NCBI GenBank assembly: GCA_002102555.1
Contig: MCFL01000006.1
Coordinates: 310,001-374,000, forward strand
Length of the DNA stretch: 64,000 nucleotides
Source: Catenaria anguillulae PL171
Taxonomy: Eukaryota; Blastocladiomycota; Blastocladiomycetes; Blastocladiales; Catenariaceae
Reading direction: 5' to 3'
Below are positions 23,601-34,631 of the stretch, piece after piece. The translations under genes were made by a program, and so were the position numbers. The notes below the pieces were generated by a model that worked only from the letters and a program-made list of their open reading frames with translations, searched no databases and was not told the origin of the DNA. Within the stretch, counting starts at the first letter, position 1. Every line of letters starts with the position of its first letter.

Positions 23601-26367
23601 AGCCTTGACGAGTCGGCGCTGGATGTAGCCCGTCTCGGCCGTTTTCACGGCCGTATCGATCAAGCCTTCACGACCACCCATGGCGTGGAAAAAGAACTCT
23701 TGTGGATTCAATCCTCGCAAGTACGAGTTTTCCACAAACCCTCGCGACTCTGGCGAGTAATCGTCCTTGACGAAATGCGGCAACGACCGGTACTGGAAAC
23801 CCAAACGGAATACGCTTGCCCTCGACGTTTTGCTGGCCCACACACGCCGACATTTGCGAAATGTTGATGTTGGATCCCTTTGACCCGGCCACCACCATGT
23901 GCTTGACATTGTTGTGCACCTTAACGACTTTGCAGCGGCACCACCGGCCTTGTTGACGGCCTCGTTGAGCGTGCGATTGACGTTGGCCTCAAACGTTTCG
24001 CGCAGCGTCATACCCGTTTGCCGCTCGAGCTTGTCCGACTGGGCCTCGGCAATGATCTCGTTGACGCGCTGGCGCGCATCGTAAATCATCTTGTTGATCA
24101 AGTCGGTCGTCGCATCGTCCGCCACGGTATCGCCAATGCCGACGGAAAACCCATTGTGCAGCAGCCAATAGTTGACAATGGTTTGGCATCCGTTGAGCAG
24201 CGCCTTTGCGGCCTCTGGCCCGTGCTCCATCCATGACACGTGCACGAGACCGCCCGCAGCGGTACCCACCGTCTTTTTGCACACGATACCGGCAATTAGC
24301 TCGCCGTCCTCGACAATGACGCGCGTGTCGCCTGGACTCAACAAGTCGGTCTCACCATCCGGGTGCGTCGAATGAAACGTGACGGCATTGACTTTGGGAA
24401 TAATCAAGGACAAGATCTGCTTGCCCGTCCACAGGGGCTTGGGCTTGACAATGGCGGGCGACGGCACGTTGCCGTCCCATCCGGGCACCCACATGAGCAG
24501 GTTCATGACCATGGCGCGATCCATAAAAGTGTCGCGCCTCGTAAACTTGGTGATACCACACAGCGTATCTTGCACAATACCCATGACTGGCTTGTTGGAC
24601 TGGGGCGACACAATCTGCAATGGCACCATGCACAACTGCTGAATCTCTGCGCGGGCCTCGACACTCTGCGGCACGTGCAAATTCATTTCGTCACCGTCGA
24701 AATCGGCATTGTAGGGCGAAGTGACCGACAAGTTGAGGCGGAAAGTTGAGTATGGCATCACCTTGACGCGATGGCCCATCATGGACATTTTGTGCAACGA
24801 GGGCTGCCGGTTGAAGATGATCACGTCGTCGTCCATCAAGTGCCGCTCCACAATCCACCCAGGCTGCAACGACGGCGCGCCCGTGACACCCGTCACGCGC
24901 AAGTCCACGCGAGTGCCATCGGGCCGAATCACATACTTTGCGCCGGGGTGCTCCTCGGGCCCACGCTCGACGGCTTCTTGCAATCGGTTGACGTTGTGCC
25001 GAGTCACCATTTCCGGGTACGTCAAGTTGCTTGCAATGCTCCTCGGTACACCCACTTGGTCAATCGACAAGTTTGGGTCGCCCGTGATGACGGTACGCGC
25101 CGAGAAATCAACGCGCTTGCCCATCAAATTGCCGCGCAAGCGGCCCTCTTTGCCCTTAAGCCGCGACCGAATCGCCTTGATGGGCCGACCACTGCGCTGA
25201 TTGGCCCTGGGCATGCCCGAAATCTCATTGTCCACGAACGTGGCGCAATGAAACTGCAACAAGTCCTCGTGCTCGCGCATCATGTGGCCCGTCGCACCTT
25301 GCTCCTGGGCCTTCTTGAGATGCGCATTGGCCTTGACAATGTCGCACAACTTGTACGTGAGATCGTCCTCTCCGCGGGACGTGCCGTCCATGAGAATCGA
25401 GGGTCGGACGGGCGGCGGCGGCACTGGGAACACGGTCAGCAGCATCCATTCGGGACGCGCGTATTCCGGGTCGAGGCCCAAGTGCAGGCAGTCCACGTCC
25501 GATATCTTTTTCAGGATTTGAAGCACCTCGGCGGGCGTCAAGTCGTGCTTGCCCTCCTTGATTTCACCATCATCCTATGCACGATTGCGTTGCGTGAGTG
25601 AGCCACACGGGAGAACACGCCAGCAAAAACAAACAAACAAGCTCAGCATATCAACGTACATCCTTTGCCGCAGCGCCCTTCCACTGTGCGCTCAACGTCA
25701 ACTGCTTCTTGCGAATTTGCGGCTGCTTCTTGCCACACCCCAAAAGCGGAATCCGATCCGGATCCTGCATCTGAGCTGCCCGAGACCCATACGCATCGCC
25801 CAACTCGCCGCCCTCGCCCTCACCCACGGCATCCACTTTACACGTGGTCACCTTCTTGCACAACTCATGCATGCGCTTGAACCGCTCGTTGCGATTACGA
25901 ATCTTGGACACTTTCTTGAACTCTTCCGAGTTTGGATCCGCGCGCAGCCGCGAGCAGTGGAAACACACGGCCTCGAGGATCTTTTTCACGCGCGGCAAAA
26001 ACGATATGTGGTACACGGGGCATGCCAGTTCAATGTGTCCGAAATGGCCAGGGCATTCCGTCATGCTACCTTGGCACGTTTCGCATTTGAAGTGCCGATC
26101 AATGGTCCCGAGGCGAGGGTCGTTGACGCCTTGCGATTTGGGCCGGTCTTTGCCTTCTTCCATGGTTTCCGGGTAGATGACATGAACCACTGACATGGAT
26201 TTCTGTTGTTCCAAGTGCAAGTGAGTTTTAAACGGTGTTCCAATGTCATAACGGGATAGGAAAGTACGTACAATTTCATCGGGCGAGAGGATGCCAAACT
26301 GGATGCCGCGCACGGTGCGAATCGGGCACGCCGATTTGGTGAAGCCGTGGAGCTGGATGCCCGACAT
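20602..26367 (-). CDS. RPB1: RNA polymerase II largest subunit RPB1
   Basis: Exons are 26367-26272, 26202-25660 and 25574-20602. The N-terminal zinc site [17 protein letters not shown], the catalytic magnesium loop [12 protein letters not shown] (about 24685-24713), the bridge-helix segment [19 protein letters not shown] and the trigger-loop start TLNTFHFAG are all present. The carboxy-terminal domain (about 21490-20750) begins with Gly/Pro-rich SPGY-type variants and contains roughly 20 YSPTSPx heptads, most of them YSPTSPS, followed by a Gln/Gly/Ser tail ending GGWNSGS and a TGA stop. RPB1 is the catalytic core of mRNA transcription, and its CTD recruits capping, splicing and polyadenylation factors. 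Five one-base frame breaks cluster between about 22930 and 23930, each flanked by perfect RPB1 sequence. RPB1 is normally single-copy and essential, so I read them as assembly errors, not a pseudogene. Confidence 0.97.
20750..21490 (-). repeat. RPB1 CTD heptad tandem repeat (21-bp units)
   Basis: About 20 in-frame 21-base units encode YSPTSPx. The last position varies (S, G, A, T, Q), and several units are separated by inserts such as YQTSPG, QFG, YATSPT, YGATG and YGPSST. Units nearest the body are the least regular; the longest consensus runs are in the middle. Confidence 0.95.
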
Positions 26368-27169
26368 GGTTGGTTTGAAATCCCGATGTCAAAAGCGGTA
26401 ACGAAAAGGAACGAAGAAAGGTCGGGTGAATGACGTGGACACTGGATGTCGGTCAGGGCTGGGTCGTTGATTTTTTGTGTGATGCTTTGAACGAGGACGA
26501 AAACGAGAAAACGAGGGAAACTGAAAAATCAAGACGACTAGGTAGATACTGGGAAACAAAACTTGGCACTAACAGAATCTGTCACAGCAAAAGAGCATCA
26601 GTCTCCGGTCCAGCCAATCACGGGTAACATGACGGGTGGGCGACGGGCGACGAGCTGTTGGTGGACATGGTTGGGCAGCAGGCAGCGGCGGAGGCAGGCG
26701 ACAGCAGCCGGATGGATACATGGTAGATGGCGGATTCATGGAGAGAATACATGGAGTCAATCAAGGCACAGACACACACACAAATTGATTCTGGTTGGAC
26801 CAAAGCAACCCAACAAGCGACTTGACTGGAGGAGGACGAAGGCGGGGCGGGCCAACGGAACCAAGAGTCAGGCGAGTCGGGAGGTGGCGGGCACACAGTC
26901 GGCTGTGCGAATGCGGGGGGTTGCGTGTGTTGGTAATGTGCTGGCGTATCGATCCGCCCGGCAGATTTGAGCTTTTCTTCTCTTAAGTGCAGCTTGCCAA
27001 GTCAGTCAATTTTTCACGGGAGGCTGTCGATCCTTCCGTGCCTTCCATCAGCCCTCCTTGAACCTTCTACTATTGACAAACCGAAAAATGAACATTAACC
27101 TTCACCTCACTTTCAACCTGATCCTGCCCTGCTCCGTTCCCTCGCACGCAACCATCTCATGACCAACCC
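26368..27169. other. Intergenic, RPB1 promoter side
   Basis: This 800-base stretch lies upstream of RPB1 and downstream of the arrestin-like gene, both on the minus strand. It contains a short CA-type run near 26770 (gacacacacacaaa). No conserved coding frame was seen; small open frames here look random. Confidence 0.5.
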
Positions 27170-28256
27170 TCACATCAATCGGCATCTGTCCACCTCGACC
27201 CCAACCCCAACATCCAGCTGCACCTTGACCCGCACAAAATACCCAATCCTGACCTTGTCATACCCACCCGTCGTGCTGGGCGTCCACCCGCCCGTCTCAA
27301 TGCCCGGAATCACGACCCGAACCTCCCTCCCTGTGCATGCGCCGGCACATTGAGCGGCACCTCTGCATCTGCCAACGCAACCACATGTTCTGCCCGAAAC
27401 TCGCGGTACTCGTGCTTGACAAGACATGCGTCGCGCCGGGACAGCGTGGCGACCACTGCCAAGCATTTGCGCGGGGACTTGTTGTCAATCTTGATGGTCA
27501 GCGTGAGCGCTTGTTGAGTATTGGTGATGAGCAAGTGAGGCGTAGGGCATGTTACGGTCACTGCGATTTGGCCAGGATCAAACAACGACCAAGTTGCCTG
27601 GGTTGTCGTCACAGTGCTTGGTTCCTGTCCACCCATTGGCAATGGCGGCTCGTACACGGTAATGGGCAAAGAATGCGACGATGGCAACTTGGGCAACGGA
27701 TGCGTGACACGCGCAGTCAGCGAGTATCTGATGGACGACGGTGCCGAGTTTGCCGAGTCGTCGTGCGTGCTCGGTGCATCTTGCGGCACTTGAATGGCAA
27801 ACGGGAACCGGAACGTTGGGCTCGAGATGATGGGTTTGGGTCGTCGGCCTGGGCCAAGGGTGCGAGGGAAACGCGATTGAGGGGAAATGAGACGGCGGCC
27901 TGGGTGCAAGGTGCGGGTGTCGTTGACGATTGGGTGGAATGAGGTGGCAAGGTGGTTGGTGCGCGAGTACGCGTTGTGGAAGGCGTCTTTGGTGAAGAAG
28001 AGAAGAGATTGTCGGCTTGGATGCGGTTGACGAAACCATGGGTTTTTGCGGATCCGTTGAGGGTAACTTGGGCGGATTTGAGCTGCGAGGGTGGCGATTT
28101 CACAAAGAGAATGCCCTTGATTTGGGTGCCCGCAGTGACTGCTGTTGCGGAATTTCTGTGGAGGATGATGCGAGGCGTTGAGGGCGAGTGGATGGCAGCC
28201 GACACTTGCGACAATAGCTCGGTGGGCCGAAACAAGAGCTTCTTGACCAAATCCAT
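27170..28256 (-). CDS. Arrestin-like (alpha-arrestin type) protein, frame interrupted
   Basis: The N-terminus MDLVKKLLFRPTEL leads into beta-strand-rich sequence (ATAVTAGTQIKGILFVKSPP, SAQVTLNGSAKTHGFV) of an arrestin N-domain. The segment FRFPFAIQVPQDAP followed by SIRYSLTARV matches the pattern at the end of arrestin N-domains (a Pro-flanked strand, then a Tyr-x-Leu-x-Ala strand). The C-domain has LTLTIKIDNKSPRKC and ends VRIGYFVRVKVQLDVGV, then a TGA at 27170. The reading frame shifts near 27960 and near 27350 without loss of the pattern. Alpha-arrestins are cytoplasmic adaptors that link membrane cargo to ubiquitin ligases; I see no PPxY motif in the visible part, so that role is only inferred. 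Confidence 0.65.
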
Positions 28257-28639
28257 ATGTATTACTGTTTCATTGGTTGACGGTTTTTGGTTCCATGCAT
28301 TTTGGACTTGAAGAGAGCGGCGGGCATGTCATGTCATATTTTCACTTGTGCAGTGTGTCTCTCTGTTGGCGAACAAAACGAACGCGTCGGATCGACGGGC
28401 ATCGCGCACCGCTTACCGTCGATCAGCAGATATGTTTGAAGCACTTTGGCTGACTATCATACAGTTTGACGATTTGTCTCCGTCGGCCGGTTGGGTGTTG
28501 GGTACGTTTCACTGGCGTCGCCCAAACACTGCAATCCTCGCCTGGAACGTATCGTTCACCAGCTCGCTCGCACAGATCCGACGTCGACCCTGGGTGCCTC
28601 CGGTGACGACTTGAGATCAAACAATGGGGTTCAAGTCCA
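28257..28639. other. Region between arrestin-like gene and MULE remnant
   Basis: It should include the arrestin-like promoter. A plus-strand open frame at 28348-28614 could be an eroded N-terminal part of the MULE transposase, but I see no zinc-binding pattern that would prove it. Confidence 0.35.
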
Positions 28640-29940
28640 ACATCAATCCAGAGCCCTCGCGGGCCACGTTAACTCGGACCGCAATCATCCGCCCCGAGAA
28701 CGCGATCGCCATGGACCGCCCACCCAACCCTAACGTCACCGCCGGCTCCAGCAATCACGAATCACCGGCGCCCGAGTTCCATGCGCAACCCAGAGCCCGT
28801 GGGCCCTGCCAACCCGGATCCCGCCACAGCAGCCCTTCCTGCCCCCGGACCCGGCTCCCGCCCCGGCTGCCCAAACGGCGTCCGACCTCACCCCGTTTTT
28901 GCTCATGATTGCTGCTCGTCGGTCCATTTCCATGATTGAAGACATTGCCCGCCAACCTGGTGGCATTGGATCCGTCGTGCTCTCCATGGACGGAACCTAT
29001 AAGGTTTGCGATTTGGGGTACCAATTGTTCGTTCTTAGTGTCTGCGAATTGGGCTACCATCTCCATGTTGTCGCTCATGTGTACATGTCATACAAGCGGA
29101 CTCAAGATTAACTGAGTATACGTCCTTGCTTTCCAGTGGCCTCTCCCATTCCCAGAACTGCACTAATTGCACGTTGCTGTATCAGGTCGTGACCAAGTTC
29201 CAGTCCATTGTCGCGTCGCACAATATCAACGGGCGCCGATGTTTCATTCCCACTCACCATGACTGATGCCGAAGATGCACTTGGCTCCGCCCTCGAATCT
29301 GTCTGCCCTGACGCGGTGCAGGCCATGTGCTGGTACCATGTCGAGTCCAACGTGAAAAAGCACACCAAGAACATGTCGCACGAGCAGCAAGATGTCGTCC
29401 TGGATCACATGCGCGCCATGCACTGGACGTGGGACGAGGAAGAGCTCAGGCGGCGATTGCGTGGATTGTTTGAAGAGTTTTCGACGAGCGACGTGTTTGC
29501 CGGGGATGGACGGGAGAAAGCCGAGGTGTTTCATTTGCATTTTGTCCGGCAATGGACGAGTGGATACCCGATTGTTTTCCGCGACCCTATCGTGGATGAG
29601 GATGACGTTGACGCGGCGGACGACGTGGATTTCTCCCGCTCCTGATGGTTCCGTTGGCGCGTGTTTGACTTGCACGCGGGCGTCGTACGCACCAACAACT
29701 CCATAGAGGCTCAGGATCGCGCATTCAAGGTCGTTTACCACATTGGGACGGCGCAATATTTGGCGGATGCAACCCGGCATTCGGCTGGTCGATTGGAGAT
29801 GGGTGAGGCAATTGGGGTGGAACACGGAGTTATGCGCAAGTTAGAGGTACGTAAATCCATTCTCGTCTGCCTGTCTATTTTCATCAAATGTATGACGTGT
29901 ATTTATCTCTTTGAACGAGCAGTCGTCAACTCGTAGGCCG
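28640..29940 (+). mobile_element. Mutator-like (MULE) transposase remnant
   Basis: The segment SMDGTYKVCDLGYQLFVLSV (about 28985-29045) is the first catalytic-Asp region of MULE transposases (consensus hydrophobic-D-G-T-Y-K). About 200 bases on, LTMTDAEDALGSALESVCPD then AVQAMCWYHVESNVKKH (29250-29360) is the second Asp region followed by the CxxH-type CWYHV motif. Further on, WFRWRVFDLHAG then VRTNNSIEAQ (29646-29735) is the TNNxxE region where the third acidic residue sits. The product is split by frame changes near 29110 and 29215 and by an in-frame TGA at 29643-29645, so it is not intact. Terminal inverted repeats were not identified. A domesticated FAR1-like gene is a less likely alternative. 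Confidence 0.7.
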
Positions 29941-30589
29941 CGGACAGGGACCGTCACACCATGCAGCTTCGCTGCGACGACAACGCCTTCCTCGCTACCT
30001 ACTCGGCGCCGCAACCTGCAACTGGTGCTGCGGGCGGGCACGAATTCGGCTTGACGGTTGAAGCACGGGAGGCCAATCGCAGCTCGGCTCCCTCTTTGCC
30101 CGCAATCCGACAAGGCGCCGAGCTGCACCTGCCTCATGTTTTCTTGAGATGGGCTTTGTCTCCATATCCTAACGGTGTTGCGGCGGCGTGGGATTCCTTT
30201 GCAGCCGGATTGGCCGTGCGTGATCGACTTGGCATACGTACGCCCGCCATGCTGGGCGCCCTGCGCAGAATGCCCCGGCGCTAGCGCTTGCGTGTGCATT
30301 GTGCGCAAACGTCAAGTATGATGTCGTTGTGGGGAATGGAGCGAATGAGTGCATGTGGATGACCAAGAATGCATTGATGCTAGATTTATTGCTTGTTTTC
30401 ATATGGAACAAAAACAAACTTAAACAATCCGCTGTTGTTATCATGACCCCTGCCTCTACAAGCGAGAACCGAAAAACCACGGAAAGGGGTGGCAGTACAG
30501 GGCGGGAACACGCGAAACAAAACAAGAGACAAAAGATTCAAAGGAAAGGGAAAAGCACCCAAGACAGCATCAAACAACCGCCAATGTCA
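29941..30589. other. Spacer between MULE and DIRS remnants
   Basis: Open frames of about 100-150 codons exist on both strands at 29841-30308, but none shows a domain pattern. This stretch may hold element termini. Confidence 0.4.
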
Positions 30590-31900
30590 GCCAAGCAAGC
30601 AAGAAGCAAGGGTGGGTGGGTGGGTCACTCCCCGATCCATGATCGCCGCCAAGACAAACGCCACTCAAGGACGCCGCGCGACGTTGGCAAGCTCTGGTGG
30701 AAATGCACCAGCGGAGACCAAGTCGCCAATGCAGGCAACCACTGCGGCTGCTCGGTCGCGGGCTCAAGCAGCAACGGAATCCATATCGCTGACGCCCATG
30801 CCAGCGTCACTAAGACCAGCTCCTGCACCCTCATCTCCTGAATCCGAGCCACCACACGAGGGATGAATCGAGGCGGAGGAAACGTGTAACCTGCCACTCG
30901 TGGCCAATGTTGTTGCGCAAATGCGTCGATCGCCGCCGCCTGCGGATCCGGGGCCATTGTCCAATACCTCTCGCAAAGGCGATTGCTCGCCGACGCGAAC
31001 ATGTCGACCACGCGCGGGCCCCGTTGTCCCCGACGGCTGCACCACCACGAACAGGTTGATGGACAAGTGCACGTCTGCCAATAAGCACTCCTCGATCGTG
31101 CCCTTGTCCAGCAAGCCTGCCAACGGCTCGTCAATGAGCTTGACATCCTCCTCTGATGCGTTGAATGGAACTGTGGGGCTCATCCGAGGCGACGCCCGCA
31201 TAAAGTCCCACGTCGCGCCCCTCCCCATCCACTGAGCTGCCGACAGTCCGCACCTCTTGCGCCACTTGCTCGCGCAGGCGCCTATGTTGCCGCCCATCAT
31301 CCCTGGGGGCCACATCCTGAGACCCAGGTGCTCTCACGGCTCCACTACTGGTGCTGGGCTGGTTGGGCTGTGTGCTGCACCGTGCCGCGCGGCGGCAATG
31401 AGGGCACCGTCGCGGCGGTCGGCGCGCCACTCGCCGAGTTGCTCGGCAAAGTTGTCGCCAAAGAGGGGTCCGTTGCCCGGGCTGACGAGCTTGATGTCCT
31501 GGGTGAAGGTGTCGGGGAGCTTGAGCGACGAGGCGAGTTCCTTGCGATGGTCGAGCTCGACGTGCTCAACTGAGCGTTTGAGGAAACTGAGGAGACGAAA
31601 GATGTCTCCATGGAGCATGCCGACGGTTTTGAGGAGCTGTTACTCTTGGATGGCGCCGTCGACCTGGTCAGGAATTTCAGCGTCCACCGCAAGCCCACAA
31701 CAAATGGCCACGGCGACACCGGCGTCGTCTCGATCAGCGTGGTTGTCGTCAGCAGCACAACGGATCGTGTGGAGCCGCCAGTTTATGACGGCGAGCGCCC
31801 GTTGTAGTTCAATGAGGTCGGACTGGTGGTCCCGTCGGAGCGAGTCAAGTTTGGTGACAGTGACCTCCTTCTTGGCAATCACGTGGTTGGAAAAGAGCGC
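30590..31900 (-). mobile_element. DIRS-type (tyrosine-recombinase) retroelement remnant, RT core deleted
   Basis: On the minus strand, FNASEEDVKLIDEPLAGLLD then KGTIEE and INLFVVVQPSG (about 31165-31040) match the start of DIRS reverse transcriptases, where the fragment before it (WRKRCGLSAAQWMGRGATWDF) is also typical. This is followed almost directly by VVDMFASASNRLC, APDPQAAAIDAFAQQHWPRV and GYTFPPPRFIPRVVARIQEM (about 31010-30790), the characteristic DIRS RNase H region (family pattern VDLFAS-LN, PDP-A-AVDAF, YAFPPF-LI). The RT catalytic core that should lie between is missing, so an internal deletion has fused the two, plus one frame change near 31030. Upstream sequence (about 31890-31335) may belong to the same element's N-terminal part. 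No recombinase domain was found. Confidence 0.65.
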
Positions 31901-33240
31901 CTCTTGTGGAAGATATCTTTGTTGATGGCGGTCGAACTGCTTGATTCGGAGACTTCTGGATGCACTTGATCTGCTTGGACAAGGTAGCCGAGGAGGACCA
32001 TGGCTCGCAAGTTGGGTTTGGAGTGATCAGCAGAGGAATGATTTGGCAAGCTGATGTAGATGGGCCACAGCGCTCGCTTGTTGTAGATCTGCGAATAGGG
32101 TAGAAGCCCAGAGGGGTCAGCGAATACTTGCAAGGGAATCCGGGTTGCGAGCAAACAAGCAAAAGGCGCCGCACCCGCGTCTTATCGGAAGAAATAATGA
32201 TGGGCAGCATCAACTTACCATCCGTTCCACACTGCGCTTGTGCATTGGCCCACGCATCCCAGTGTGCAACTTGGAGTATACACTTGCTTGGGTGTTTTGC
32301 CATCGGGCCCAGTTTACACGCGTGCCTCTGCCGGCGGCGTAATATCCCCTGCCAAATGAACTTGGCCAGCCAGCCAGTCCATGCACTCGATAATGTCGCG
32401 ATGCACAAAGGCGTAGTCGTGGCCGTCATTGCCATCGATGGGCAAGCATGAGGAAGGAACGGCAAACGGACATTCTTTGAAGAGACGCCGCATGGTTTTG
32501 CCAGACGGTAGCGAGTGCGCATGCGGGCCATACATCCCGCCCAGCATCCTCTTGAGATTTGCAACCTCGGCGTCCGACAATGCGCCACGCGAGTAGTTGA
32601 GAGCTTATTCGAAATCCTTCGGCGTTTTGAACTGGCCATACGGGTTCTCGGACAAGACCTTATGGGAGATAAATGGATCAGGAACGGGATCGCCGTCAAG
32701 TGGAACCAGTTTTGTGGTGCCCAGGGCTGCGTGTTTGCCAGGTGGGAGTTTTGCGCCACGGAATGTCGGATGAGTTGGATCAGAAGATGGGGATGTTGGT
32801 CGCTGGTCACTGGTTTGCCCAGAATCAGCGCTGCCGTTGTCGTCCATGTCGTCGGAATGGTCGAGGTTTGACGAGCCGGGGTCGGTACCATCGCCGCCGC
32901 CGCCGCGTGTGGTTTATGTTTGATGATTATGTCGTGTGCAGCAAGATGGTCGACGGAGGTGGTTGAGGAGGCGGGCCGGCGGGATATGTGGGATGCCGGT
33001 AGCGGTGAGAGAGGCCGAGCGTCCGGTCAGCGGGTTGCAGATACGCTTGAAGGAGACTGAGCTTGGGACCCTTGCAGGACGGAGCGGGGCGATTGAGCCC
33101 ATTCCCGTTGAGGAAGCCTGCGCCGCATTTGGAGCACTGGATGATTGGCTTCGGGGGTGCGTCCACGGTGGAGTAGTGCGCAGCGGGAACAACGCAAGGT
33201 GCGCTGACAGGTCAAGAGTATCGACAGGCAGATGACACGG
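31900..33240 (-). mobile_element. Plavaka-like (KDZ superfamily) transposase remnant
   Basis: The N-terminal finger CSKCGAGFLNGNGLNRPAPSC (about 33135-33075) has the layout of Plavaka transposase C2H2 fingers, but the expected His is Pro. Next come NPYGQFKTPKDFE (about 32640) and AEVANLKRMLGGMYGP (about 32565), then LMLPIIISSDKTRV (about 32205) and NKRALWPIYISLPNHSS with RAMVLLGYLVQ (about 32090-31980), which match the Plavaka core pattern (P-hydrophobic-SDKT ... P-V-Y-I-S-L-x-N ... LLGYL). The frame is broken by an in-frame TAA at 32605-32607 and by several frame changes. It is therefore a dead copy. The assignment rests on remembered family motifs, so a profile search should confirm it. Confidence 0.55.
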
Positions 33241-34631
33241 GGGCCGTAGTTTCGTGCTGAAGGGATGGCAACTGAAATGTCGGCTGCAGCGGATGGCAAA
33301 CGGCGGCTTTGGGGGCAGCGGGGCGCGTCGACGTACGCGGCGCCAATCACCCAGGCCCGACAGCATTAATACATGACAAGAAGGTTAATTCATTGCTTAG
33401 GGTATCGTATGTGAGCCGAGTGCGAGTGCGGATTTCGTCAAAGTCCAGTGTCTCAGATCGATCGTTGTTGAATGTTTAGTATGGGACGATCAGCCTCATT
33501 CCCAGTCTCCATCACTGATCACTGATCACTTGGTCAATGTTCGCGCAGGCCGGTCTCTTGTCCAAGGCCTCTTCATCCAAGTCCAGCTCGTCGTTCGGCA
33601 ACACGCTCCTGTGCCGTTCCGCGGCATCGACATCGACATCATCGAGTGTGGATTCCCATGCGCCCCACGAAGAGCATCCCAGTCCAAGTCTTCCAGCCTC
33701 GGGGTCCCACAGCCACGCCACTCGCACGCGCCAGACCCCCGCCAGGGATCGTTGTCGTTGTCGGACTTGGGCGACTCTGATTTGGACACGGACGGCGACG
33801 GCTATGAAAAGATGGGGGTGGACGGTGTATCCGACGAACGTGATTCCCACGGCCAAAGCGATGATGCTGGGATGAACTCAGATGATTCCGTGCGTCATAT
33901 GCTCTTTATCTTTCACAATCCCCTGGTATCTGCGTGAATTTTCACCAAGTTTTTTTTCCCCCATGTACTACTTCGACAACTTATTCGTTCGCAAGCCGAA
34001 AAAAAGGCCACAACCATCGCCACCGCCCGCGTCTCAGCTGTCCAACCCAGAGCCCGAGGTGGAACTGTCGTTGCCTGCGCCGAAATCGGCAGCGGTGCCA
34101 AAGCCGGTTGCCGCATCGCGATCGGAGAAACAAAGACCATCATTATTTACCGACACGCCGCATTGAGGAACGGCAACGGCAACGAGCCGAACCGCGGCCC
34201 AGTGCATGATTTTGCGTGACGGGTTGCGGTCTGGCAAGAAGACCGCCGTAATGATGCCGCCAGTTGTTGGAGTTCGCAAGCATGAATGGAGATTGATCCT
34301 CTTGGCGATGTCGGCACTTGGCCGCCGTCGGCTGTCGTGGCCCGAGGGTGCAAAGGGCAGTCGCGCATGTGAGTCGCATAGTCATGCTACACTGGCATGA
34401 TGTTGCACAGCGTCCGTATGTTCTCAAACACGGTTACGACGGACATGGGATGGGACACGCAGATACTTCTAATTCAATGAAGCTATATAAGAATTATTTG
34501 CAATCTAACAAAATTGGAATCATGCCCATCACTAGAACTCGCCCGGATTCATTTTACCCACTCGACACTACCCACCGACGTACTGCCCGTTCCTGCGACG
34601 GACACGTAGTCATGCCGGGCTGCGGTTGTGA
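33241..34631. other. Region without a recognised gene
   Basis: Ser/Pro-rich open frames run through 33537-34166 in changing frames (for example KKRPQPSPPPASQLS near 34010 and an acidic DLGDSDLDTDGDGYE near 33790). They could be remains of a hypothetical gene or of a mobile-element accessory frame. There is no domain, so I make no call. Confidence 0.35.

Noticed and set aside
22930-23930. RPB1 frame breaks as very short introns
   Set aside because: No GT...AG pairs of plausible length fit, and one missing or extra base explains each break.
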